Assembly: GCA_020850315.1 (NCBI GenBank)
Contig: JADZEY010000021.1
Span: forward strand, 1 to 55,451
Source: Armatimonadota bacterium
GTDB lineage: Bacteria > Bacteroidota > Ignavibacteria > OLB7
Length of the DNA stretch: 55,451 bases
Direction of reading: 5' to 3'
Numbering within the stretch: the stretch's first letter is position 1; the number at the start of each line of letters is the position of its first letter. Under the pieces are notes generated by a model. The model saw nothing but the letters and a program-made list of their open reading frames with translations, made no database searches and was not told the DNA's origin. The translations under genes were made by a program, and so were the position numbers. Below are positions 28,035 through 35,737 of this stretch, piece by piece.

Positions 28035-28155
28035 CTGAAATAAACGGAACTATACCGCTCACCCCACACAGTATAGTTCCCAAAGGACTAGAGAGCTCAC
28101 CCCAAACTCTAAAGTCCCGAACGAAGATCGGAGGTTGGTGCTCCGTTTTCTTCGG
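27995..28155 (-). ncRNA. Candidate small RNA with duplicated hairpin loop (Chlorobi-1-like architecture)
   Basis: This is an apparently free-standing RNA of about 160 nt. It opens with a bulged hairpin (28122-28154). Two hairpins follow: 28085-28117 (GGAC..GTCC, 9 of 11 pairs) and 28046-28080 (GGAACTATAC with GTATAGTTCC, perfect). Their stems are unrelated but both loops contain TGGGGTGAGC. A terminator ends the unit, and a good promoter lies just upstream. I recall the published Chlorobi-1 motif as two stem-loops followed by a terminator, which fits this layout; the sequence match could not be tested. The loop resembles a Shine-Dalgarno sequence, so pairing with 16S rRNA is conceivable. It could instead be a gatC leader. 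Confidence 0.72.
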
Positions 28156-28158
28156 TGG

Positions 28159-28190
28159 CAAATATACTGGCAGCGGAATGCAAAAAGCAA
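28159..28190 (-). promoter_or_regulatory. Bacteroidota-type promoter of the small RNA
   Basis: On the minus strand TTGC (28190-28187), a 20-nt spacer and TATATTTG (28166-28159) match the -33/-7 consensus exactly, with the same spacing as the metX leader promoter. Transcription would start near 28153, at the base of the first hairpin. Confidence 0.78.
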
Positions 28191-28255
28191 CCCTTTGCAA
28201 AAAAAAATTTGCAGATGTAACGGTGGGGCTGTTCGGCAACCCGTTGTTGGGTCTC

Positions 28256-29596
28256 TCACCAGCGGAAGGCAATGCCGATGGAGCCGTTCAAATTAGTGCT
28301 GGTGTAGAGTTGATCGCGGAAGGCAGTCCACAAAAACCAGGAGGAAAGCCCGGCGTGCAACGTTGCCCGCTCCCCAGCATGATACTCCATTGCCACCCCT
28401 GCCGTGCCAAACGGGCCAATTTCTGTTCCGCCACCGCCAAGCTCCAACGAAGCACTCAGTTGTTCGCCAATGGTGAGCAACGTTGGGGCAACCCAAAGCC
28501 GGCCATAGTTCAGAATTGGTGTGGTTAGGAACACCGTGTCGGTTTGCGCGCCGCCAGTGTTGGTGTGGTACATCAACCCAAATTGGGTTTCGCCCACAGC
28601 CGCGCCAATGTTCAGTTGCGGCAATCCTTGCTGGTTCTGCATTGCGTAGCTGATGAAGCCTTCGCGGTCGGTTAGGGTGTTCTGAAGGTTTGGCAGCCCC
28701 TCTATCTTCGGCAACGACATTCTGAAGTGGTTCCGCAACCCTACCTGCCAACGGTACTTGCTTGACGCTTCTCCCAGCGAAGCAACCGAAGCCGAGCGCA
28801 AGGCAATGGCAGGGGCGTTGATCAGCATCAGGCTATCCAACACAATGGCTGGATGCGATGGCCCATGCAGCGATGATGGCTGAATCGCCGAAGCACTATC
28901 AACGCCAATAGTCATCTCAGCCATATCCGCCGAAGCCAATGCGGTCGGCGGGGTGGCGGGAATCAGAACGGTGTCGTGCAGGGTGATGGTGCGGGTGCGG
29001 AGTTGCGCAGGGCGATTCCGCAATTCGTCTATCTGCGCAAGCGCAACGCCGTAGTGCTGGTTTGCCGTGGCAAGTTGCCGCTGAAGCTGGCTGACATACC
29101 CCCGAAGCATTGCCGCCGAATCGCTTTGCGAAATCCCCCCCCCTGTTTGCAACTGCACCTGCGCTGCCGATTGACCAGAAGCAGATTCAGCAATGCGAGA
29201 CTCCGTCCGATTGAACAGCAGATAGCCAATTCCAACGCCAGCAACAAGCAACAAGCTGGCCGCCACTGCACGAATGGAAGGCCGCGCATACCACGATAAC
29301 GAAGAACCAACCGAAGCCGAACTACTGGCTGAAGCAGTGGCCGAGCCTGATGTTGCAGCCGGCACGCCAATCGCTGCATCAATCCCGGCAAGCCCCTGCA
29401 GGATTGCGACATCGGCGGCCGGGGGCGCGGTTACGTTGGCACGCAGATTGGCATATCCACGCGCCATCCGAATCTGCTCAATCAGCAACGCCTGCTTCTC
29501 GGGCGAGACCGACAGCACGTGCAGCAGTTCGGCAGCCTCCGATTGGTTGGTCAGGTCGCCGTTCAGCAGTGCGATAATCTGTTCTTGTATGGTCAT
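28256..29596 (-). CDS. Putative anti-sigma protein fused to a barrel-like C-terminal domain
   Basis: This 446-residue protein is encoded 56 nt after an ECF sigma factor. Residues 1-75 (MTIQEQIIALLNGDLTNQSEAAELLHVL) resemble the short helical N-terminus of anti-sigma factors. A Ser/Ala-rich linker leads to one membrane helix near 110-128 (AVAASLLLVAGVGIGYLLF). Residues 150-200 look coiled-coil (YVSQLQRQLATANQHYG). The last ~170 residues alternate polar and hydrophobic positions and end in IGIAFRW, like an outer-membrane beta-barrel. This layout could sense the envelope and hold the sigma factor. The anti-sigma role is inferred from gene order and topology. Confidence 0.6.
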   Translation of the reverse strand: MTIQEQIIALLNGDLTNQSEAAELLHVLSVSPEKQALLIEQIRMARGYANLRANVTAPPAADVAILQGLAGIDAAIGVPAATSGSATASASSSASVGSSLSWYARPSIRAVAASLLLVAGVGIGYLLFNRTESRIAESASGQSAAQVQLQTGGGISQSDSAAMLRGYVSQLQRQLATANQHYGVALAQIDELRNRPAQLRTRTITLHDTVLIPATPPTALASADMAEMTIGVDSASAIQPSSLHGPSHPAIVLDSLMLINAPAIALRSASVASLGEASSKYRWQVGLRNHFRMSLPKIEGLPNLQNTLTDREGFISYAMQNQQGLPQLNIGAAVGETQFGLMYHTNTGGAQTDTVFLTTPILNYGRLWVAPTLLTIGEQLSASLELGGGGTEIGPFGTAGVAMEYHAGERATLHAGLSSWFLWTAFRDQLYTSTNLNGSIGIAFRW

Positions 29597-29652
29597 TGAT
29601 CTAATGCTTTCGCTCTTTCAAAGTAGTCGGTGTCTTCCCTTCCGGCCCCCCG

Positions 29653-30252
29653 TTACTCTCCCAGCGATTTCCGTAAAATCTTCTGCAATGCTTGTTTTGC
29701 CCGGTAAATTCGGTTCCGCACAACCTCGCGCGTCACCTCAAGCTGGGCAGCAATTTCTTCGTATGAGTAATCCTCTAATTCGAACAACAGGAAGGCTTCG
29801 CGGTACACTGGGTTAATCCGTTGCAAGGCTTCCTCAAGCTGCAACTTGATGTCGGCCTGCTGCGCTTCGTCGGAGGCGGCATACTCCAACGTCTCAAAGT
29901 CGGGTAATGGCTCCATCCGTCGGGCGATTTGCAGATGCCGCAAACAGCGGTTTCGGGCCGCGCCAAACAGGTAGTAGCGCACGTTACGGATTGGCTGCCC
30001 CTGGCGGCAGGTGCTGTAAAAATTCAGGAAGATGTCTTGGTAGATATCTTCGGCAGCTTGCGATTCCCCCAACATCAGCAGGCAGAAGCGATACAGTCCC
30101 GTTTTATATTTCTGGAATAATGTGGCAAAGGCCGCATGATCCCCCGCACGGATCTGCTCAACAAGAACGTCGTCGTCCCTGTCGCTTGTGCCGTGCTGAA
30201 CGTTGCTTGGATACGTTGCCGTTGCTGCCACCCCTGTTGCTCCTAAATTCAA
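29653..30252 (-). CDS. ECF RNA polymerase sigma factor
   Basis: This is a 199-residue sigma-70 family factor. Region 2 spans roughly residues 35-105 (GDHAAFATLFQKYKTGLYRF, then AAEDIYQDIFLNFY). Region 4 spans 140-195, with NPVYREAFLLFELEDYSYEEIAAQLEV followed by VRNRIYRAKQALQK. The first ~25 residues are an unconserved extension. It is followed by the putative membrane anti-sigma gene, the usual order for ECF modules. Target promoters are unknown. Confidence 0.94.
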   Translation of the reverse strand: MNLGATGVAATATYPSNVQHGTSDRDDDVLVEQIRAGDHAAFATLFQKYKTGLYRFCLLMLGESQAAEDIYQDIFLNFYSTCRQGQPIRNVRYYLFGAARNRCLRHLQIARRMEPLPDFETLEYAASDEAQQADIKLQLEEALQRINPVYREAFLLFELEDYSYEEIAAQLEVTREVVRNRIYRAKQALQKILRKSLGE

Positions 30253-30380
30253 TCTATCACTGGGCGTTGGCTGAACTTGCCCGGAAGGTTATCTGCCCTT
30301 GTAGAAGACACCGATCTCCCCAAAAATTCTCACCCCCCCCCAAAAAAAAATTCTTTCTTCCCCCCCCACAAACTTGATTG

Positions 30381-30388
30381 TATCTTCG
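30381..30388 (+). promoter_or_regulatory. Putative -7 box of scpA, leaderless arrangement
   Basis: TATCTTCG at 30381-30388 differs from TAnnTTTG by one base and ends five bases before the scpA ATG, the same geometry as at 22384-22397. No clear -33 element was found, and the upstream stretch is dominated by C and A runs. Confidence 0.45.
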
Positions 30389-30393
30389 CGGCA

Positions 30394-31125
30394 ATGAACG
30401 CTACCCAGTATGTCATCTCGCTGCCGAATTTCGAAGGGCCGTTGGATCTGCTCCTGTTTTTTATCAAGCGGGATGAGCTTGATATCTATGATATCCCCAT
30501 TGCCCAGATTACCGAGGAATTCCTGGTTTATACCCACGCCCTGCAGATGCTAGATCTGGAACAGGCGGGGGAGTTTATCGTGATGGCCGCCACGCTGATG
30601 CAGATTAAGGCCAAAATGCTTCTGCCAAAACCGGAACGTGCCAGCGATGAAGAAGAAGAGGAAGATCCACGCGCCGAACTTGTGCGCCGATTGCTGGAAT
30701 ACAAACAGTACAAGGAAATCGCCGAACAACTGCGGGGCCGCGAGGAAGACCACCGGTTGGTCTTCTATCGCCAAAACTTCCTTGCCGACGAACGGGTGAT
30801 TGAGCCGGAAACCCCTGAAGAAACCTTGCGGAACGTCACCCTGTTCGACCTGCTGACTGCGTTCAAAAAAGCGGTGGATCGCTCGCGCAAACGGAAAGAT
30901 ATTCACGTTGTGGAGCGGATTGCCTACACCGTGGAAGAACAAACGGATTACATCCTTTCCATTTTCAACCACCGCTCGCAGGTGACGTTTTTTGAACTGA
31001 TTGACCGCTTGGATCGGATGGGAATTATCGTCACCATGCTGGCGTTGCTGGAGCTGATTAAAAATAAGTTCATTGCCTTCCACCAAGATGACAATTTTGA
31101 GGATGTCCTGCTGTACAAGATCTAA
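30394..31125 (+). CDS. scpA: Segregation and condensation protein A
   Basis: ScpA is the kleisin of the SMC-ScpAB condensin that organises and segregates the chromosome. Met 30394 starts YVISLPNFEGPLDLLLFFIKRDELDIYDIPIAQIT, the conserved kleisin N-terminus that binds SMC. A helical middle and a C-terminal winged helix (VTFFELIDRLDRMGIIVTMLALLELIK) follow. At 243 residues it has normal length. scpB follows 57 nt later, the usual pair. Confidence 0.96.
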   Translation: MNATQYVISLPNFEGPLDLLLFFIKRDELDIYDIPIAQITEEFLVYTHALQMLDLEQAGEFIVMAATLMQIKAKMLLPKPERASDEEEEEDPRAELVRRLLEYKQYKEIAEQLRGREEDHRLVFYRQNFLADERVIEPETPEETLRNVTLFDLLTAFKKAVDRSRKRKDIHVVERIAYTVEEQTDYILSIFNHRSQVTFFELIDRLDRMGIIVTMLALLELIKNKFIAFHQDDNFEDVLLYKI

Positions 31126-31182
31126 AAGCAAACTGATGCAGCAGCCGATACTCCTTTTTTCCCAAGCACGAACATTGAACCG

Positions 31183-32121
31183 ATGGCCCGACAACCATAC
31201 ATTACCGACGACCCGCAACTGCTGAAGCCAGTGCTGGAAGCACTGATCTTTGCCAGCGAGGAACCGCTTCCGCCACGGATGCTGATCCGGCTGATTGTTG
31301 GCGACCAACCAGACGGGAAGCTACGCGAAGAAACCCCGCCACTCTTCGCCGAACAGAACCTCACCCCAACCGACGCGCCAGAAGAAGCCGCAGTGAGTGC
31401 CGAGGAGAGCCTTGAGGCCGAAGCCGACGACCTTGCTGAAGCCTTCGAGGAAGCCGAGGCGCGCGCCAGCGGACGGCCATCGCGCAGCACCAGAACCGAG
31501 AGTATCAACCAGAAGTATATCCGGCGCTTGATCGAGGAGCTGAACCTTGAGTATGATGAATCGGGACGTGCATTCCGGATTGTTGAGGTTGCCGGGGGGT
31601 TCCAATACGCCACCATCCGCGACTATGGTGAGTGGGTGGCAATGCTTTCCAAGGAGAAACTCCGCCGCCGACTTTCACCTGCTGCACTGGAAACTTTGGC
31701 CATTATCGCCTACCGCCAACCGGTCTCCAAGCCAGAAATTGAGCAGATACGCGGCGTGAACTGCGACCAAGTTCTGCTCTCGTTGCTAGAAAAAAACTTG
31801 GTGGCAATCACCGGACGAAGCGAAGGGGTTGGCCGCCCGCTGCTGTACGGAACCAGCGACGACTTCCTCCGCTGCTTTGGGCTGAACAACGTAGCCGACC
31901 TGCCAAAACTGCGCGAGATTGAGGAGCTGATGGAAGAAGATGCCTTCAGTGCCGAACGCGCCCAAGTCATCACGGTTGATGAGACCACTGAGATTGCCGA
32001 AATCGAAGCCCGCGTTGGCGCAGCCGGAAACGTGACCCAAGAACCAAGAGCCGAACCGATAGAAGAACCAGAACTTGCCGAAGCCGAAACCAACCAGATG
32101 GAAGGAACTTCCGAGCAATAA
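31183..32121 (+). CDS. scpB: Segregation and condensation protein B with acidic insertion
   Basis: ScpB is the winged-helix dimer partner of ScpA in condensin. The first winged helix starts LLKPVLEALIFASEEPLPPRML, and the second carries LSPAALETLAIIAYRQPVSKPEIEQIRGVN, the family signature, ending in GRPLLYGTSDDFLRCFGL. At 312 residues it is longer than usual: about 60 residues near 45-105 form an Ala/Glu-rich acidic insertion inside the first winged helix, and a Glu-rich tail follows residue 245. Confidence 0.94.
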   Translation: MARQPYITDDPQLLKPVLEALIFASEEPLPPRMLIRLIVGDQPDGKLREETPPLFAEQNLTPTDAPEEAAVSAEESLEAEADDLAEAFEEAEARASGRPSRSTRTESINQKYIRRLIEELNLEYDESGRAFRIVEVAGGFQYATIRDYGEWVAMLSKEKLRRRLSPAALETLAIIAYRQPVSKPEIEQIRGVNCDQVLLSLLEKNLVAITGRSEGVGRPLLYGTSDDFLRCFGLNNVADLPKLREIEELMEEDAFSAERAQVITVDETTEIAEIEARVGAAGNVTQEPRAEPIEEPELAEAETNQMEGTSEQ

Positions 32122-32161
32122 CCGTGCTACGCGCCTAACCATCAATCCAACTGATACACCG

Positions 32162-32764
32162 ATGAAAACCCAACTACGCTTGATAGCAATGCTCCTTTCG
32201 GCCACACTGATTGCCTGCGGAAACGGCGAGGACGAAACGCTGAAACAACAACTTCTGCAGCAAGGCTTCACCCAAGAAAAAGCTGCTGAACTGAGCAGCA
32301 TGAAGCTGACCGATCAAGAAATCCAAGAGCTTGGCCAAGCAAAACGCGCAGGGCTTGACGAAGCCGCTGCGATAGAGATGGTGAAAAGTATGCACGAACG
32401 GAACCTGAAGTTCGATTTAGGAAGCACCGTCGAGGCGATGTCGCCGCTGGGACTAAGCCCCACGGCAATGACCCAGCTAACCGAAATGGGCGCGCTACCG
32501 AACTGGGCCGACGATATCCGAGCAATGAAAAGCGCGGGGATTGGGGAGGAAGCAATCTTGGAGCTTTCCAAGATGAAGTTCAAGGAGAAAAAAACTGTTC
32601 TTTCTGGGCTGGAGTACTCCACGCTGAAGCCGGTGCAAATGTCGGATGCCAGCATCCTTCAGTTTGCCCGCAAAGGGGGAACCTACCAGCAAGTCCAAGA
32701 AATCCGGCTGCAACGCCAGCTTGGGAAATCGGAAGTTGAAGCACTGAAAGCGGTGGGGATGTAG
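32162..32764 (+). CDS. Lipoprotein with helical repeats, unknown function
   Basis: This is a 200-residue lipoprotein. ATG 32162 starts a signal with lipobox SATLIAC (lipidated Cys near residue 19). The mature part is predicted to be almost all helical and made of roughly 30-residue repeats with alternating polar/apolar text (FTQEKAAELSSMKLTDQEI, GLSPTAMTQLTEMGALPNW, GEEAILELSKMKFKEKK). I do not recognise the family. It follows scpB by 40 nt but is unlikely to work with condensin. Confidence 0.72.
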   Translation: MKTQLRLIAMLLSATLIACGNGEDETLKQQLLQQGFTQEKAAELSSMKLTDQEIQELGQAKRAGLDEAAAIEMVKSMHERNLKFDLGSTVEAMSPLGLSPTAMTQLTEMGALPNWADDIRAMKSAGIGEEAILELSKMKFKEKKTVLSGLEYSTLKPVQMSDASILQFARKGGTYQQVQEIRLQRQLGKSEVEALKAVGM

Positions 32765-32778
32765 CCATCTTCTTTCTT

Positions 32779-32820
32779 CTTTGCGTCCTTTGCGTGGCTT
32801 GGCTTTGCGCCTTTGCGTGA
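32779..32820. repeat. TTTGCG short repeat cluster
   Basis: Four copies of TTTGCG lie at 32780, 32789, 32804 and 32812, within a T/C/G phrase between two genes. On the other strand this reads as ACGCAAAG-type words. It resembles the other low-complexity phrases at 7763-8290 and 22330-22380. Confidence 0.7.
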
Positions 32821-32839
32821 ATCTCTTCTTCCATAAACA

Positions 32840-33478
32840 ATGTTCGGCAGCCCACACCCATCGCCACTAAAACGCGCCCTGCTTATCGGCAGTGTGCTGT
32901 TGGTCGTGGTCGGGATTGCCGCTGCGATTATCCGCGACCGCCTTGCCGCGCCAATCAGCATCAGCGGAGGGGAAGCAATGGAGATAGTGTTAGCCGACAC
33001 CCCAATCTACCTGCAAACCGCACCGCAGTGGAAAGAGGTTCGGCTGGGAGGGAGCCACGAAGCCTTCAGCGCGACCGGCTGTGTGGTCTGCTGCGTCAGC
33101 ATGGCGCTGGCTCATCACGGCATTGCCATCCCCCCCGACGAACTGAACGGACGGCTTGCCCTGAAAGGGGGATTCACCGAGCGTGGGTGGCTGCGCTGGC
33201 GCGCGGTGGAAGAGCTTACCAACAACGCAATCACGATTGACACCCCCTACCCAAGCCATCAAGAAATTGACGACGCGCTGAAAGCTGGCAACCCCGTTAT
33301 CGTTCGGGTGATGATCGGCGCAGTAATCCCCCACTGGGTGCTGGTGGTTGGCAAACGGGGCACTGAGTATCTGATGAACGACCCGTTGGGGGAAGGGGTC
33401 ATCGCCGAACCGTTACGCCGCTTCCGCAGCCAAATCAGCGCGGTGAGGGTAGTCAGGCGGAACAGCATCCAGCAGTAA
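32840..33478 (+). CDS. Membrane-anchored C39-like cysteine peptidase family protein
   Basis: This is a 212-residue protein with one N-terminal membrane helix (about 12-31, LLIGSVLLVVVGIAAAII) and an external papain-like C39 domain. The cysteine site reads ATGCVVCCVSMALAHHG. The histidine lies in VIPHWVLVVGKRGTEYLMNDPLG, where the Asn-Asp follows as in C39/BtrH-type folds. No ABC transporter is attached or nearby, so it is a stand-alone peptidase or transglutaminase-like enzyme. The substrate is unknown. Confidence 0.8.
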   Translation: MFGSPHPSPLKRALLIGSVLLVVVGIAAAIIRDRLAAPISISGGEAMEIVLADTPIYLQTAPQWKEVRLGGSHEAFSATGCVVCCVSMALAHHGIAIPPDELNGRLALKGGFTERGWLRWRAVEELTNNAITIDTPYPSHQEIDDALKAGNPVIVRVMIGAVIPHWVLVVGKRGTEYLMNDPLGEGVIAEPLRRFRSQISAVRVVRRNSIQQ

Positions 33479-33537
33479 AAACCAGTTTTCTCCCTTTTCT
33501 CGCGAATCACCTTTTACAAAAGAATCCCTCCGTTTGC

Positions 33538-33568
33538 TTGGCTGAAGCGATCCCCTTGTTTACCTTTG
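33538..33568 (+). promoter_or_regulatory. Bacteroidota-type promoter
   Basis: TTGG (33538-33541), a 19-nt spacer and TACCTTTG (33561-33568) match the -33/-7 consensus 50 nt before the small ABM-fold gene. Confidence 0.72.
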
Positions 33569-33618
33569 CTCCCTTGAAAAACAGCACAGAAACCCAAGTA
33601 TCAGATTCATAAGCAACT

Positions 33619-33918
33619 ATGCCGAAAGTCATTCTGTTGGTGAACGTTGAACTGAAGCCTGGCAAGCGTGATTCCTACCTTGCCGCCACCAGTCGGTTGC
33701 GCGAACACTTCAAAACGGTGGAAGCGTTAAGCTACACCGTCTATGAGAACGAAAGCCGCGACGGCGACTCGTTCACCGAAACGTTCACATTCCCATCCTA
33801 CGTGGAATACGAAGCCTTCGACGACCGCGACGACGATTCTGCCAACGATCTGTTCGCCGAAATTATCAGCATGGCAAAGCACTCGCCACGCTACACCACA
33901 CTGGTGGAAGTGGAGTAA
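33619..33918 (+). CDS. ABM/dimeric alpha-beta barrel domain protein
   Basis: This 99-residue cytoplasmic protein has the antibiotic biosynthesis monooxygenase-like ferredoxin fold. A beta-strand (VILLVNVELKPG) is followed by a helix (YLAATSRLREHFKT), a second strand (ALSYTVYENE), and FTETFTFPSYVEYEAFDDR with a closing helix. Such proteins dimerise; some degrade haem or quinones and many have no known activity. It has its own promoter and terminator and looks monocistronic. Confidence 0.8.
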   Translation: MPKVILLVNVELKPGKRDSYLAATSRLREHFKTVEALSYTVYENESRDGDSFTETFTFPSYVEYEAFDDRDDDSANDLFAEIISMAKHSPRYTTLVEVE

Positions 33919-33960
33919 CCGACTGCGGTATCGCCAGCACCTTCAACAGCACTTGTTCAA

Positions 33961-34003
33961 CGACCGCCCGGAACTTCTGATAGTTCGGGCGGTCGTCGTT
34001 TTT
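33961..34003 (+). terminator. Rho-independent terminator
   Basis: CGACCGCCCGGAAC pairs with GTTCGGGCGGTCG (one bulged G) and is followed by TCGTTTTTC. It ends the ABM-fold gene. Confidence 0.88.
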
Positions 34004-34116
34004 CTGTCTGTGCCTATCTTGCCGCACGCATCACAGCGGGGGAACGTTCGGCACGGGGTGCGGTAGGTGTCCATTGCAGCGCGCCGATGCGCACAAACGA
34101 ACTCACTTTACTTAGC

Positions 34117-35559
34117 ATGAAGATTTTTTGGGACGTTCTGCACTTCGGTGCAATGGTTTTGCTGGCGTTCTGCTGCTGCACGGTGGCGACCTTCTCCCAG
34201 GATCGCTTGGATGTCCCCGGAATGGGAATGGGGCGTGCCTCAGTTTCCATCACCCGTGGCCTGAACAGCATCTACTCAAACCCCGGATTGCTGGATGCCG
34301 CACCGCTGCTGCCAACCCAGCTGGATCAACCGCTAACGTTCTCCATCTACACCGGCGGCGGAACGATTGGGGCCACCTATCTGAGCGGCGATGAGTTCCG
34401 CCTCATCTTTGCCCAAAAACCGGAAGGCTACACAAAAGAAGACCGCGAGCGGGTTGGGCAACTGCTGCAGGCCGAACGCTTGTACGCCAACGCCGCAATC
34501 AACCTGATTGCCGTGCGCTACCGCACCAAAACCGGAGGAACTTGGGCGTTTCACCACGGCCACCGAGTGTTTGCGCGGGTAAATTTCCCGGAATCATTCT
34601 CCGAAATTGTGGCCACCAGCAACATCACCGGACGCGATTACACCTTCATCAATCGGGGAATCGGCGGCGATTGGCTGACGGAGTTCGGGCTTTCCTACGG
34701 CACAACGTTCAATGGAGATGGAGCTTGGTTCCCCAGCGTCGGGGTGGGCGCAACCGCAAAGCTGATCCAAGGGGTGGCGCATTTCGAGGTGGCCGAGAAC
34801 AGCATCATCACCATCCAGCAAGTGGTAAGCGGCGGCGGCGGCGGGTACAACATCAAAGGGGGATATCAGTTCCGCTCGGCAAGCCCCAAAGGGCTCAACC
34901 CTGCCGAAGCAATCGGCACACTCCTCACCGGATTGCTCCCCAGCAGTGCCGGAACCGGGTTCGGTTTGGATGTTGGGATTGGTGGCACACTCTACTCCAT
35001 TGCCGGAACCGGACAATCGAACCAACGCCGCGATGCCGTTTTTTTTGGAATGACCCTGCAAGATGCTGGCTTCGTGAACTGGAACACCGAGACGTTGGTC
35101 CGCTCGGCAGTTGGAATCAACGACACGCTGGGAAGCGGAAGCCTTGACAACGCCCAGTTCCGCCGCTACGAAGGGAAGCTGGCGGCAGTGCCAGCGTACT
35201 CCACCTCCTTCCCAACGGTGTTCCGCGCTGGCATTGGCGTGGATGTGCAAGCATTCGTGCCGGAACTGAGCAATCGGATGGTGCTGAATATCGAAGGGGA
35301 GGCTCCACTGAACAATCCCCCCGGCAGCGCATCACGCGGGCGGTTTGCTGTGGGGGGGGAATGGAACTTGAACGATTGGTTGACAGTCCGCACAGGGTTC
35401 AGTGGGTTCGGGATTAACAGCTTCGGCTGGGGGCTTGGCGCAACCGTTCGCCCCACCAAATGGCTGACGTTCGAGGCAGGAAGCAGTGAGTTTGAAGGGT
35501 TGTTCGGCAACGAGCGAGTGGATGCAGCGGCGCGGCTATCCATTGGGTGGGTTTGGTGA
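34117..35559 (+). CDS. Outer-membrane beta-barrel protein (DUF5723-like)
   Basis: This 480-residue exported protein begins at Met 34117 with a signal peptide (FGAMVLLAFCCCTVATFSQ). The mature N-terminus GMGMGRASVSITRGLNSIYSNPGLL is the style of PorV/OmpP1 and DUF5723 barrels, where a small plug segment precedes the strands. Many Gly- and aromatic-rich alternating strands follow, ending in LSIGWVW, a C-terminal barrel signature. It may be a T9SS-associated or transport porin; the function is not determinable from sequence. Confidence 0.72.
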   Translation: MKIFWDVLHFGAMVLLAFCCCTVATFSQDRLDVPGMGMGRASVSITRGLNSIYSNPGLLDAAPLLPTQLDQPLTFSIYTGGGTIGATYLSGDEFRLIFAQKPEGYTKEDRERVGQLLQAERLYANAAINLIAVRYRTKTGGTWAFHHGHRVFARVNFPESFSEIVATSNITGRDYTFINRGIGGDWLTEFGLSYGTTFNGDGAWFPSVGVGATAKLIQGVAHFEVAENSIITIQQVVSGGGGGYNIKGGYQFRSASPKGLNPAEAIGTLLTGLLPSSAGTGFGLDVGIGGTLYSIAGTGQSNQRRDAVFFGMTLQDAGFVNWNTETLVRSAVGINDTLGSGSLDNAQFRRYEGKLAAVPAYSTSFPTVFRAGIGVDVQAFVPELSNRMVLNIEGEAPLNNPPGSASRGRFAVGGEWNLNDWLTVRTGFSGFGINSFGWGLGATVRPTKWLTFEAGSSEFEGLFGNERVDAAARLSIGWVW

Positions 35560-35681
35560 AGAAATAGAGTGAGTCGAATATCGCAGAACACATTCCCCAC
35601 TCGCTCATGATGAGTTTGTCGAAGCATTCTCGCGTCTATCAATGCGTTAGCCGTTACCACAGGAGAGAGACCATGCAAAAA

Positions 35682-35712
35682 TTGACGTGAGAAAGAAAAA
35701 GAACTATATTTG
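35682..35712 (+). promoter_or_regulatory. Bacteroidota-type promoter of the restriction-modification operon
   Basis: TTGA (35682-35685), a 19-nt spacer and TATATTTG (35705-35712) match the consensus. The methylase ATG is at 35738, so the leader is about 20 nt. Confidence 0.8.
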
Positions 35713-35737
35713 CTAAACAACGGAAATTAGCCAAGCT

